Shown one piece after another: positions 15,095 through 21,765 of a stretch of DNA of 21,765 nucleotides; the first letter of the stretch is position 1, and every line of letters starts with the position of its first letter. A program made the position numbers and the translations under genes. Origin of the DNA: Anaerolineae bacterium (GTDB lineage: Bacteria > Chloroflexota > Anaerolineae > Promineifilales > Promineifilaceae); contig JANQGC010000134.1 of NCBI GenBank assembly GCA_028277515.1, forward strand, positions 1 to 21,765, in the 5' to 3' direction. The notes under the pieces were generated by a model. It ran no database searches. It was not told where the DNA came from and saw only the letters and a program-made list of their open reading frames with translations.

Positions 15095-16186
15095 TTACAT
15101 TTTCCTTTTGTAAATAGTGTAGGTATTGTCGTATTTCTGCAAATGCTCATGCAGATGCTTATTGAAGATCTCCGGTTTCTCAATGAAAGGCGTATGCGCC
15201 GCATCCTCAATGACGACCTCTGCAAACGATCCCCCATTCGCAGCATACTGCTCCAAAACAGCCCGGATTTGTTGTAGCATCGGTTGTGGCGGGCATTCTT
15301 TCTCCCCTGGCCAATCAGGAACCAATCCTAATGATCCCAGGGTGGCAATATCCCACATCGCCTGGTCGGAAACGACCAGGTCATCAGCCCCGCGAATCCA
15401 TAAGATAGGTGGCTTGGGATCGATATCGACGATCCCGCCGGCATTAAAATATTTTCGGCTGAGGGCATTGGCCACACCTTTATCCCCCGGAGCTGCTCCC
15501 GGCCAATGCTCCGAGAGAACAAAATTACCAGGATACCAATCTTCACCCACTTTAGTAGATAACATACTTTCCAACACCGCTTCTTCGCGTTCATAGCGGA
15601 ATGGCGGCTTCACATAAAACTGACGCAGAACATTCAAGGGAGCCATAGGGTCTTCGTTCCCTTCTTCATTTTCTTGCAGCAGCTTCACAAAATCAGAATT
15701 CACCGCCGCTGCTCCGGCAGGCGCGCCATCTTCATGAATCAGGGTTCCGTCTGCTCCTTTGCTGCCTCCATAACCATAAGGGGAAATAGTATTGACCAGG
15801 GTGATGGATTGAATGCTATGCGCATACTTAATGGCATACTTCATCACGATGCCACCACCCATATGGTGGCCCACCAGGTGAATCGGTCGAATGCCCATAG
15901 TTTTGACCAAAGAGCGCAGGTCCTCCACCATATCATCCAGGCCCAAAGTCGCATCAATTGGCAACGCCTCGGTCGTTCCAAACCCCCTTAAATCTGGGGC
16001 GATGCCATGAAAACCATTAGGCAGCGCCAGCAGCACTTCATCCCAGATTCCGGCCGAAGACACATTGCCATGAACAAAGACAATATCGGAACAAGCCGGC
16101 GGCCCATGGCTCAGCAAATGGGTATTGATCCGGTCAGATTGGATCGTCCGTGAAAGGATACCGGGCAGTTTTATTGTTGCACTCAT
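15095..16186 (-). CDS. Alpha/beta-hydrolase-like protein with His in place of nucleophile Ser
   Basis: A 363-aa alpha/beta-hydrolase fold protein. The oxyanion segment FVHGNVSSAGIWDEV and DLRGFGTTE are normal, but the nucleophile elbow reads VGHHMGGG (codons CAC CAT ATG GGT), so His108 stands where GHSMGG would give Ser. The acid (ILWIRGADDLVV) and His (EDAAHTPFIEKP) regions are kept. It may be catalytically changed or a non-hydrolytic relative, or another residue may serve. The protein is longer than usual, with an extended lid (about 140-260). CAGGAG lies 5 nt before the ATG. It is the first gene of a two-gene unit preceded by two AAGTGACWGTCACTT-type palindromes centred 50 and 115 bp upstream. 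Confidence 0.87.
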   Translation of the reverse strand: MSATIKLPGILSRTIQSDRINTHLLSHGPPACSDIVFVHGNVSSAGIWDEVLLALPNGFHGIAPDLRGFGTTEALPIDATLGLDDMVEDLRSLVKTMGIRPIHLVGHHMGGGIVMKYAIKYAHSIQSITLVNTISPYGYGGSKGADGTLIHEDGAPAGAAAVNSDFVKLLQENEEGNEDPMAPLNVLRQFYVKPPFRYEREEAVLESMLSTKVGEDWYPGNFVLSEHWPGAAPGDKGVANALSRKYFNAGGIVDIDPKPPILWIRGADDLVVSDQAMWDIATLGSLGLVPDWPGEKECPPQPMLQQIRAVLEQYAANGGSFAEVVIEDAAHTPFIEKPEIFNKHLHEHLQKYDNTYTIYKRKM

Positions 16187-16228
16187 TTTTTCTCCTGAAA
16201 GTATCCGAATATTTCTAATGAAATCAGA

Positions 16229-16243
16229 AAGTGACTGTCACTT
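16229..16243. promoter_or_regulatory. Palindromic operator box E
   Basis: AAGTGACTGTCACTT is a perfect 15-nt palindrome centred 50 bp before the hydrolase start codon, matching boxes A-D upstream of the secreted-protein genes about 5-8 kb away. On the minus strand its GTGACA half could also serve as a -35 with TAGAAA 18 bp on (weak). Confidence 0.75.
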
Positions 16244-16293
16244 ATTTCTTCAATTCATGGAGATTGTCTAATACTTCCCTGAACTACAGCTAT

Positions 16294-16308
16294 AAGTGGC
16301 TGTCACTT
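16294..16308. promoter_or_regulatory. Palindromic operator box F (one mismatch)
   Basis: AAGTGGCTGTCACTT differs from the consensus by one base (G for A) and lies 65 bp centre-to-centre from box E. All three box-bearing units carry exactly two copies. Confidence 0.65.
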
Positions 16309-16406
16309 TATTTGACAGCAAATTAGAAAACAAACCATTGAGTGAGAATTTGGGATACCAACATCCAATTTGATTATACCGTATTGCCTCATTTTTTTCA
16401 GCAATT

Positions 16407-16505
16407 TGTGAGAGAAGTTCACCTGAATGTAGCCGCGAAATCCATTTCGCGTTTCGGAGAGCGCGATTTGGAAATCGCGACTACTTAAAAAACCCTGTGA
16501 GAGAA
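16407..16505. mobile_element. BIME-like two-hairpin element with 10-bp flanking direct repeats
   Basis: A 56-bp unit is bounded by GTAG (16429-16432) and CTAC (16481-16484). It has two perfect 8-bp stems: CGCGAAAT/ATTTCGCG (16434-16451) and CGCGATTT/AAATCGCG (16462-16479). The direct repeat TGTGAGAGAA lies on both sides (16407-16416 and 16496-16505). The architecture is the same as the element at 13100-13195 although the stems differ in sequence. It sits just after the phosphodiesterase stop. Confidence 0.65.
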
Positions 16506-16517
16506 ATGCATATGGGT

Positions 16518-19238
16518 TTAAGGCAGGAGCAATCCAAATCGATCCAGGATAGATTCAACACCAAAAACGGCGCTGCCGGTTAGCACAAGGAAAAACACGG
16601 GAACCAAAATGACGATTATTAATCCTAAAAAGGGCAGCACAAAGGTACGCCATCCCCTGGTGTCATGCGCTTCGGCCGCGCCCATCCATGTCGCCAGGAA
16701 ACCAACGGTGATACTCACGATCGTCGCCAGAGGCGCTAAAGGGGGAATAAGGTGCAGCAGCTCAAAAATATGCACGACCTGGGCGAACCCTAATCCACGA
16801 AAAGTGCGTGTAAAATATCCTTTGCGTGTCAGCAGGCGCCCCGCCGCATACATAGCCCAAACAGCCACAACCCAAACCAGCAAGGATAGGACAACAGAAA
16901 CAACCATGTCCTCAACGGTCCCCTCAATTTCGCGAAAAATACCTGATAAAATCGTGAATATAACCCCGATGAGCAAAGCTGGGCCGGTCATACGTTTATC
17001 ACGCACAATTTCGTCATAGGCCGAACGATCTAAAATTAAGGCATGCAACGCATAGTTGAGCCAGACCGGCACTTCCTTTAATCCCATCCATAAGTTTGTA
17101 AGTGACCATTCGTCCTGTTCAGGTTCATCACTCACTTCGGCAGGATGATCCGCCACAGGTTGGTCGCGATGTTGGTTTAATATATGGAATACATCGGTTG
17201 AGTTTCGGGTCTCGTTGACCACAACATCCGGTGGATGGAATAAAAAGGCGTCTGTCTGCTCGCCACCTAAACCCCCATGATTGCCGATCAGCTCTTCTAA
17301 AGCAGCAACGGTTCCATCATCATAAACGGTGCTGATCACCATTAAATCTCCGGCATGCGGAAAATCCATCACGCGCCGTACCTGCCAGGTCCGAGTTTCC
17401 AGCGTTGATGCGCCATAGTCGTCATCCCCTTCCGGCGCATACATTCGCAAAGGATGTTCACCCTCTACCTGCTCTGAATGGAGATTAAGTTTTCCTGTTT
17501 TACTCAACACGACAGGTGTGCCATCGTCTTCATAGCCGCAGACAATGCCGATGCCCTCATGCGCTACCAGAGCATCCACCATCCCCGGATAGGCTTCATT
17601 CAATTCACTTAGGGTGATCTTTCTAGGATATAAATCAAAATAGACCTGAGCCAGGTTGCCACTGCCATAAGCAGTCACCTGGGCCATTTGGGCGTTTTCA
17701 TCAGATTCAGCATTCTCTCGTCTTTTTGCCCCCTCATCCAGTATTTTACGTCCCTGGCTGGCGACAGCCCGGCCTGTGCGCCCACCCACACCAGTCTCTT
17801 GAATGTTTTCTAGCTCACCGGAAACGGCCGTTATTGACGTCACACCCGTATCACCACCCATTGACTGCGCGACAGTTGTACCCTGTGGCAGCAAATCTTC
17901 TATAGTCTCTTTCAATGATTTGCCATAACGCTGTTTGAAAGTCAAACCAAATGATTGCCCATGATCCGAAAGGATAATCAAGTCATATGGTCGCGGGGCT
18001 TTTTTCTTAATCGTCTCCCGCACCCGGGCGATGACCCGATCATAAGTAGCCAACACCTTGAAGGCATCTTCCGTCCAGGGTCCTGAATGGTGAGCCACTT
18101 CATCGTAGCCGGGCCAGGTCACATAAATAGCCGGCGCACCGCGGATGATGTCCAAAATCGTCAGGTTTGCGGCTACATCACGCATAAAGACGGTGGTAGC
18201 TGCGCGTACAAGGGGATAAGCGTGTGCCAGCCGGTTCAAGCGTGGCTGGACATCCTTTCTTCGCTGCTGCCAGCCCTCCCAAACCTCACGCAGGGCATCC
18301 ACGAAAAATAGCACCAGGGTATGGGTTAAAAAGTAAGGGTTGAGCAGCAATAAATATATATCTTCCGCTCTTTGCTTTTTCTCAACATCATCCGCTTCAA
18401 ATAATCCGGCCAGGGTTAGCAAAGATTTATCAGCATCCCCATTCAGCATATTATTAATGCTCGATCCGCCACGCATCAGGCCATTGCCAAGGGCGAATCG
18501 GCCGTTCAACTCATTAGCGTCATTTCCCGACACATACAGCTTTTGCTTGTCCTTGTCATACCAGCGAAAAGCGGGAATATCGTCGTTATCGCCAAACATG
18601 ATGCCCGCTTGACAGGCTGACGTTTGCGAGGGTATGCCACAGTCTACCTTAGACAATACATACCCTTCTTCCTCCATCATCTTCTTTAACGTCGGCATTC
18701 GCCCTTCAGCCAGCGCAAGGTGCAGATGATGGTAACTCAAACCGTCAATCTCCATCATGACTAGACCCTGCTTATCAGGATCGATATGCTCAAAACTGTT
18801 GCGCCGGGCCAACCGTTCAATAATTCCCTGGTAAAAAGACCCCTCATCCTTCACTTCCAGGATGCCGGTGAGAACCGTATTGATGGCTGAGAACAGTAAA
18901 CCGCCAATGACCGCGGTCAGTAAACCTTCCACTTGAAATGCCGGCAGAAGCCAGGAAGTAAATAACAACGCCAGGGCATTGGCGAAAAAACCAATGACAA
19001 AAACGGCAATGAAGCCCAACGGCCGTGCCAGCAGTAAGATCAAAGGACGAATGAGTAGATTGACGACACCCAGAACAAAGGCTGCGGCAAAAGCATCAGG
19101 GAGTAAAGTCTCCTCCTCCGTTGGCAAAAACGACATGCCGGGAAGAATCTCAACAGTAATTAGAAGAGAAATACCGTCAATAATCCAAATAAAAATAAAC
19201 CGACCAATTGCTTTTACAAATCCGGAGAATCTTCTCAT
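16518..19238 (-). CDS. Membrane phosphodiesterase/nucleotide pyrophosphatase-like protein, three-part fusion
   Basis: A 906-aa protein in three parts. Residues 1-130 are a four-helix membrane segment like the phage holin superfamily IV domain (WIIDGISLLITVEILPG, VNLLIRPLILLLARPLG). Residues about 155-690 are an alkaline-phosphatase-superfamily phosphodiesterase: metal Asp in MMEIDGLSY, likely nucleophile Thr206 in PSQTSACQAG, GYDEVAHHSG, and LSDHGQ. Residues about 730-905 are a Yip1-like multi-helix membrane domain (VRDKRMTGPALLIG onward, about five helices). The catalytic part probably cleaves a phosphodiester or phosphate ester at the membrane face; substrate and side are unknown. GGAG lies about 5 nt before the ATG. 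It is flanked by repeats on both sides and appears to be a single-gene unit. Confidence 0.88.
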   Translation of the reverse strand: MRRFSGFVKAIGRFIFIWIIDGISLLITVEILPGMSFLPTEEETLLPDAFAAAFVLGVVNLLIRPLILLLARPLGFIAVFVIGFFANALALLFTSWLLPAFQVEGLLTAVIGGLLFSAINTVLTGILEVKDEGSFYQGIIERLARRNSFEHIDPDKQGLVMMEIDGLSYHHLHLALAEGRMPTLKKMMEEEGYVLSKVDCGIPSQTSACQAGIMFGDNDDIPAFRWYDKDKQKLYVSGNDANELNGRFALGNGLMRGGSSINNMLNGDADKSLLTLAGLFEADDVEKKQRAEDIYLLLLNPYFLTHTLVLFFVDALREVWEGWQQRRKDVQPRLNRLAHAYPLVRAATTVFMRDVAANLTILDIIRGAPAIYVTWPGYDEVAHHSGPWTEDAFKVLATYDRVIARVRETIKKKAPRPYDLIILSDHGQSFGLTFKQRYGKSLKETIEDLLPQGTTVAQSMGGDTGVTSITAVSGELENIQETGVGGRTGRAVASQGRKILDEGAKRRENAESDENAQMAQVTAYGSGNLAQVYFDLYPRKITLSELNEAYPGMVDALVAHEGIGIVCGYEDDGTPVVLSKTGKLNLHSEQVEGEHPLRMYAPEGDDDYGASTLETRTWQVRRVMDFPHAGDLMVISTVYDDGTVAALEELIGNHGGLGGEQTDAFLFHPPDVVVNETRNSTDVFHILNQHRDQPVADHPAEVSDEPEQDEWSLTNLWMGLKEVPVWLNYALHALILDRSAYDEIVRDKRMTGPALLIGVIFTILSGIFREIEGTVEDMVVSVVLSLLVWVVAVWAMYAAGRLLTRKGYFTRTFRGLGFAQVVHIFELLHLIPPLAPLATIVSITVGFLATWMGAAEAHDTRGWRTFVLPFLGLIIVILVPVFFLVLTGSAVFGVESILDRFGLLLP

Positions 19239-19270
19239 CCTACTCCATAACCTTCAAATATCTAATTGTT

Positions 19271-19293
19271 GTAACCGCGACATCCATGCCGCG
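19271..19293 (+). repeat. Degenerate solitary REP-like unit
   Basis: GTAACCGCGACATCCATGCC plus GCG: the stem CGCGACAT/ATGCCGCG has one mismatch. It matches the left half of the element at 16429-16451 and the unit at 21390-21412. A wider GTAACCG...CGGTTAC inverted pair (19271-19277, 19316-19322) encloses it. Confidence 0.5.
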
Positions 19294-19322
19294 CTCTGGC
19301 GAAATATCGGTTTTTCGGTTAC

Positions 19323-19467
19323 GAGAAACCCCACATCGCAGGCTCTGTTCTATGAGTGAAGAAACATTTCTCGTCATCCTGAACGTAGTGAAGGATCTTG
19401 CACTTCCTACCGGTGAAAGATTCCTCACGCTGTTCCCTTCGGCTAGCTCAGGGCGGGCCGGAATGAC
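19323..19467 (+). repeat. Dispersed ~145-bp repeat, copy 2
   Basis: It starts GAGAAACCCCACATCGCAGG, passes TCGTCATCCTGAACG and GTGAAGGATCTT, and ends GGAATGAC. It is the inverted partner of copy 1 at 14439-14577. It fills most of the 305-bp gap between the response regulator and the phosphodiesterase, where I see no gene. Confidence 0.75.
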
Positions 19468-19543
19468 GGTTTGAGTTTGTTTCTCAGCAGCGCAATGTGT
19501 CAAATTCAAAAAAGATTATACAGTTCTTCCACCGTTTAGAGAA

Positions 19544-20179
19544 TTATAAGGATACAATCCCTTGCTGCACGGCGATGCTCACCGCCTCTGTGCGGTTTCC
19601 GGCGTTCAGCTTACTCAAAATGGAACTGATATGAAATTTAACGGTTCGTTCAGTGATAAATAATTCGGCCGCGATTTCCTTATTTTGCTTGCCCTGAGTC
19701 ACCAGGCGCAGCACATCCAGCTCGCGTGGACTCAGATCCTCACTGCCGGGGGAATCGCTCAACTTACGCATCAAACGCGAGGCTACCACCGGTTGCAGCA
19801 GCGACCCTCCCCCATGAACCACACGAATCGCGTTAAACAATTCCGCCCTGGGCGCCCCTTTCAATATATATCCTTTCGCGCCGGCCTGGACGGCCCCCAG
19901 GATGCGCTCGTCAGAATCAAAAGCCGTAAAAACGACAACTTTGACTCCATCATCAATCTTGCGCAGCCGCCGGATCACCGCCACCCCATCCATCTGCGGC
20001 ATTTCCAGGTCCAACAAAATAACATCCGGATGGTACTGCTGGTAATGAGAAACGGCTTCCAGCCCTGTTGGCGCTTCACCAACAATCTCGAAATCAGATT
20101 GCGTACTAAGAATGGCCACCAGGCCATCGCGAACGACCGGGTGGTCATCAACAATGAGTATTTTTATCTTTTCGTTCAT
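19544..20179 (-). CDS. NarL/FixJ-family (LuxR-type) response regulator
   Basis: About 211 aa from the ATG at 20179, whose ATGA overlaps the stop of the histidine kinase gene; a GTG/ATG 15 nt further out is less likely. The receiver domain (about 5-120) has the acidic pocket IVDDHP, phospho-acceptor Asp57 in VILLDLEMPQMDG, a Thr in VVVFTAF, and Lys107 in GYILKG. The C-terminal LuxR helix-turn-helix (about 145-207) has LSPRELDVLRLVTQGKQNKE and ITERTVKFHISSILSKL. It should be phosphorylated by the upstream kinase and act as a dimeric transcription factor. Target genes are unknown; no binding site can be assigned from sequence. Confidence 0.93.
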   Translation of the reverse strand: MNEKIKILIVDDHPVVRDGLVAILSTQSDFEIVGEAPTGLEAVSHYQQYHPDVILLDLEMPQMDGVAVIRRLRKIDDGVKVVVFTAFDSDERILGAVQAGAKGYILKGAPRAELFNAIRVVHGGGSLLQPVVASRLMRKLSDSPGSEDLSPRELDVLRLVTQGKQNKEIAAELFITERTVKFHISSILSKLNAGNRTEAVSIAVQQGIVSL

Positions 20180-21348
20180 GATAACGGCACCCAAATTTCA
20201 ATGCGCGTGCCTTCCTCCGGGCTGCTTTGCAGATCCAAATTTCCACCCATCAGGTGCACCCGTTCATTGATGCCTACCAAACCAAAATGCCCCTGCGGAA
20301 TCTGATCGGGCTGAAATCCACGGCCGTCATCGACCACCGTCAGCCGCAGATCCTCCGCGGTAATAACCAGGGTAAGACGCAGATGGCTCGCGGCTGCATG
20401 CTGCTGTACATTGGCCAAAACCTCTTGTACAACCCGGTAAAGCCCTGTTTCAATTCTTGGGGATAAGGGAATATGCTCCCCTACGATCTCAATATCGGTT
20501 TCGATTTGGGTCCGGCCTTCAAAATCAGCCAATAGATGGCTAACGGCTTCGGCCAGGGACCGGCCTTCGAGGGGCAGTGCGCGTAAATCGAGCACAGACC
20601 GGCGCGCTTCTTGTAATCCATCTCGGCTTAGGGCCAACGCCTTACGCACGGCCGTCCAAATCCGGTCCCGCTCTGCACCCGCTTCCAACAAGGCATCGGC
20701 CGTCTCCATCTGCAGTGTAATCGCCGCCAGGTCCTGGGCCAGAGTGTCATGGATCTCACGCGCCAGGCGGTTGCGTTCTTCGGCCGCGCCAATTTGTGCG
20801 CTTCGTGCATAATGGCGCGCCCGTTCAATGGTGATGCTCAGCAAGTCACCGATCGTATATAAAAGCTGTAACTCTGCTCGCGAAAGCTCCCGCCATTCCT
20901 TTCCGGCCACATTCAGCACGCCCAGCCGTTTACCATATGAGGCATATAAGGGCACGCTGGTATGATAGCGCAAGCCATTTGTGCCATCCACCAGGTCAGC
21001 CAAACGGCTACAGCCGACGACATTGACATTGGCTGCTCCCTCCAAATCACCGGTGCGAAACGTCCTCAAGCAGTAACAGCTTCCTTCCATGCGCTGCGGA
21101 TTGCGCCTTAAGGCCGGCGGCAAATTTTGAGCCGCCGCCAGGTAAGAATGCTGCTCATCATCTTCGGACAGCAGCCAGATCCAGCCCGTCCGCAGACCAA
21201 GCAGTTCAGCCACCATTTCCAGCGCTGTTTTTAAAGCCGCCTGCAAGTCGACTTCTTCATTTAAAGCAGAAGCGACCGCATTCAGAATCGCTAATTCACG
21301 ATTGCGGTCGGCCAGTTCTTGAGCATCAGACCTGGTATCCTCATTCAT
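20176..21348 (-). CDS. Soluble GAF-domain histidine kinase (HisKA_3/NarX-type)
   Basis: A 390-aa sensor kinase without membrane segments. A short N-terminal helix (ELADRNRELAILNAVASALN) leads into a GAF domain (about 30-175). The HisKA_3 dimerisation domain has ERNRLAREIHDTLAQDLAAI with phospho-acceptor His200. The ATPase domain (about 295-388) shows the N box EVLANVQQHA, DDGRGF and GHFGLVGI. Three cysteines stand out in the GAF domain: Cys91 and Cys93 (SCYC) and Cys113 (VVGCSRL). The pattern GxCxC...NxxxCxxL is one I recall in related kinases, and it may bind a cofactor or sense redox (inference). The gene is co-transcribed with the response regulator through an ATGA overlap. The signal is unknown and would be intracellular. 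Confidence 0.92.
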   Translation of the reverse strand: MNEDTRSDAQELADRNRELAILNAVASALNEEVDLQAALKTALEMVAELLGLRTGWIWLLSEDDEQHSYLAAAQNLPPALRRNPQRMEGSCYCLRTFRTGDLEGAANVNVVGCSRLADLVDGTNGLRYHTSVPLYASYGKRLGVLNVAGKEWRELSRAELQLLYTIGDLLSITIERARHYARSAQIGAAEERNRLAREIHDTLAQDLAAITLQMETADALLEAGAERDRIWTAVRKALALSRDGLQEARRSVLDLRALPLEGRSLAEAVSHLLADFEGRTQIETDIEIVGEHIPLSPRIETGLYRVVQEVLANVQQHAAASHLRLTLVITAEDLRLTVVDDGRGFQPDQIPQGHFGLVGINERVHLMGGNLDLQSSPEEGTRIEIWVPLS

Positions 21349-21389
21349 CGGAAGCCCATTGTACAGGATTCTTTACTATCCCGGAAAGA

Positions 21390-21412
21390 GTAACCGCGAA
21401 ATCCCTTTCGCG
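21390..21412 (+). repeat. Solitary REP-like unit
   Basis: GTAACCGCGAAATCCCTTTC plus GCG, with a perfect 7-bp stem CGCGAAA/TTTCGCG (21395-21401, 21406-21412). It is closely similar to the left half of the element at 16429-16484 but with GTAA in place of GTAG and no paired right half. It lies in the 111-bp gap between the kinase and the QueA-like gene. Confidence 0.5.
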
Positions 21413-21459
21413 CTTCCGAACTCTGTGAAATCTTTAATACCGGTTTGTTTTCTGAACGA

Positions 21460-21765
21460 TCATGAAGTTTCCGGCAAAATCAAATGCGTGTCGCCAAACT
21501 CATGCCAGCGATAACCTTCACGGACAGCCTCATCATAAGCCTCGCGGATCAGCGGCTGCCCGCCAATTGCGTACAGCATGGCCAGGTGGCTGGTCACCGG
21601 ATCGTGCAACCCTGTGATCAACCCGTCCACACTTTGTATACCCCGTTGGGGATGAATATAGAGGCGCGTGAAACCGGATGATGGGCGAATTTGCGTGCCA
21701 TCCCAGGCAGTTTCCAGCGCGCGAATGACGGTTGTTCCCAGTGCAATCACCCGCCTGCCTGCCCT
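21460..21765 (-). CDS. QueA-like SAM:tRNA ribosyltransferase-isomerase paralogue, C-terminal part
   Basis: The frame is open to the window edge; about 101 residues are visible, so the N-terminal two-thirds lie outside. The GTG at 21750 is an internal Val (RAGRRVIALGTTVIRALE is continuous). The GTTVIRALE motif, SVDGLITGLHDPVTSHLAML and the final YRWHEFGDTHLILPE align with the C-terminus of QueA, which transfers and isomerises the ribosyl group of S-adenosylmethionine onto preQ1 in tRNA to make epoxyqueuosine. However, canonical QueA has an NFHLPxSTLLML segment and YRFFSYGDAMLI, so this is the divergent ITG-xHxP paralogue type whose role in queuosine synthesis is uncertain. It lies upstream of the kinase gene on the same strand. 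Confidence 0.82.
   Translation of the reverse strand, partial: RAGRRVIALGTTVIRALETAWDGTQIRPSSGFTRLYIHPQRGIQSVDGLITGLHDPVTSHLAMLYAIGGQPLIREAYDEAVREGYRWHEFGDTHLILPETS

Noticed and set aside
14439..19467. Inverted repeats as ends of a composite transposon
   Set aside because: They are non-coding, lack target duplications that I can see, and no transposase lies between them; a dispersed repeat family is simpler.

Overview
The window looks like a chromosomal segment of a free-living bacterium of middling GC. The best guess is Chloroflexota (Anaerolineae-like). Reasons are family resemblance only: tandem secreted proteins with a WTG...NW head and one C-terminal membrane anchor, an F420-type DUF385 reductase, GAF/HisKA_3 two-component pairs, the ITG-type QueA paralogue, and many short palindromic repeats. 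No rRNA, tRNA, CRISPR array, phage or transposase gene was seen.

Region 1 (1-7560) is a catabolic cluster: the end of a luciferase-like monooxygenase, then a leftward unit (methylmalonyl-CoA-mutase-type large subunit, acyl-CoA ligase, IclR regulator) divergent from a rightward thiolase and an M20 amidohydrolase. A 31-bp inverted repeat at 4818-4848 lies over both divergent -10 boxes and is the obvious control point. The set suits activation, carbon-skeleton rearrangement and thiolysis of an acid, perhaps released from an amide. The substrate is unknown, and the B12-binding small subunit of the mutase is not in the window.

Region 2 (7640-11060) holds three leftward paralogous genes for secreted, membrane-anchored proteins with eight conserved cysteines. 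Two have good intrinsic terminators after them. The first and third carry paired copies of the palindrome AAGTGACWGTCACTT just upstream.

Region 3 (11143-14161) is a rightward run: HAD phosphatase, DUF385 reductase, an unlisted 38-aa membrane peptide, DinB-like protein, alpha/beta hydrolase and a 38-aa antitoxin-tail-like peptide. Overlaps and close spacing suggest an operon. A 53-bp two-hairpin REP/BIME-like element flanked by 14-bp direct repeats sits between the DinB and hydrolase genes.

Region 4 (14162-19543) starts with a repeat-rich spacer, followed by a leftward two-gene unit (small conserved protein and an alpha/beta hydrolase whose nucleophile position is His). This unit again has two copies of the AAGTGACWGTCACTT palindrome upstream, which ties it to the secreted-protein genes as a probable regulon. 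Next come a second BIME-like element with flanking direct repeats and a large three-part membrane phosphodiesterase. Inverted copies of a ~140-bp repeat bracket the region.

Region 5 (19544-21765) is a leftward GAF-histidine kinase/NarL-type response regulator pair with an ATGA overlap, preceded by the C-terminal part of a QueA-like protein that runs off the window.
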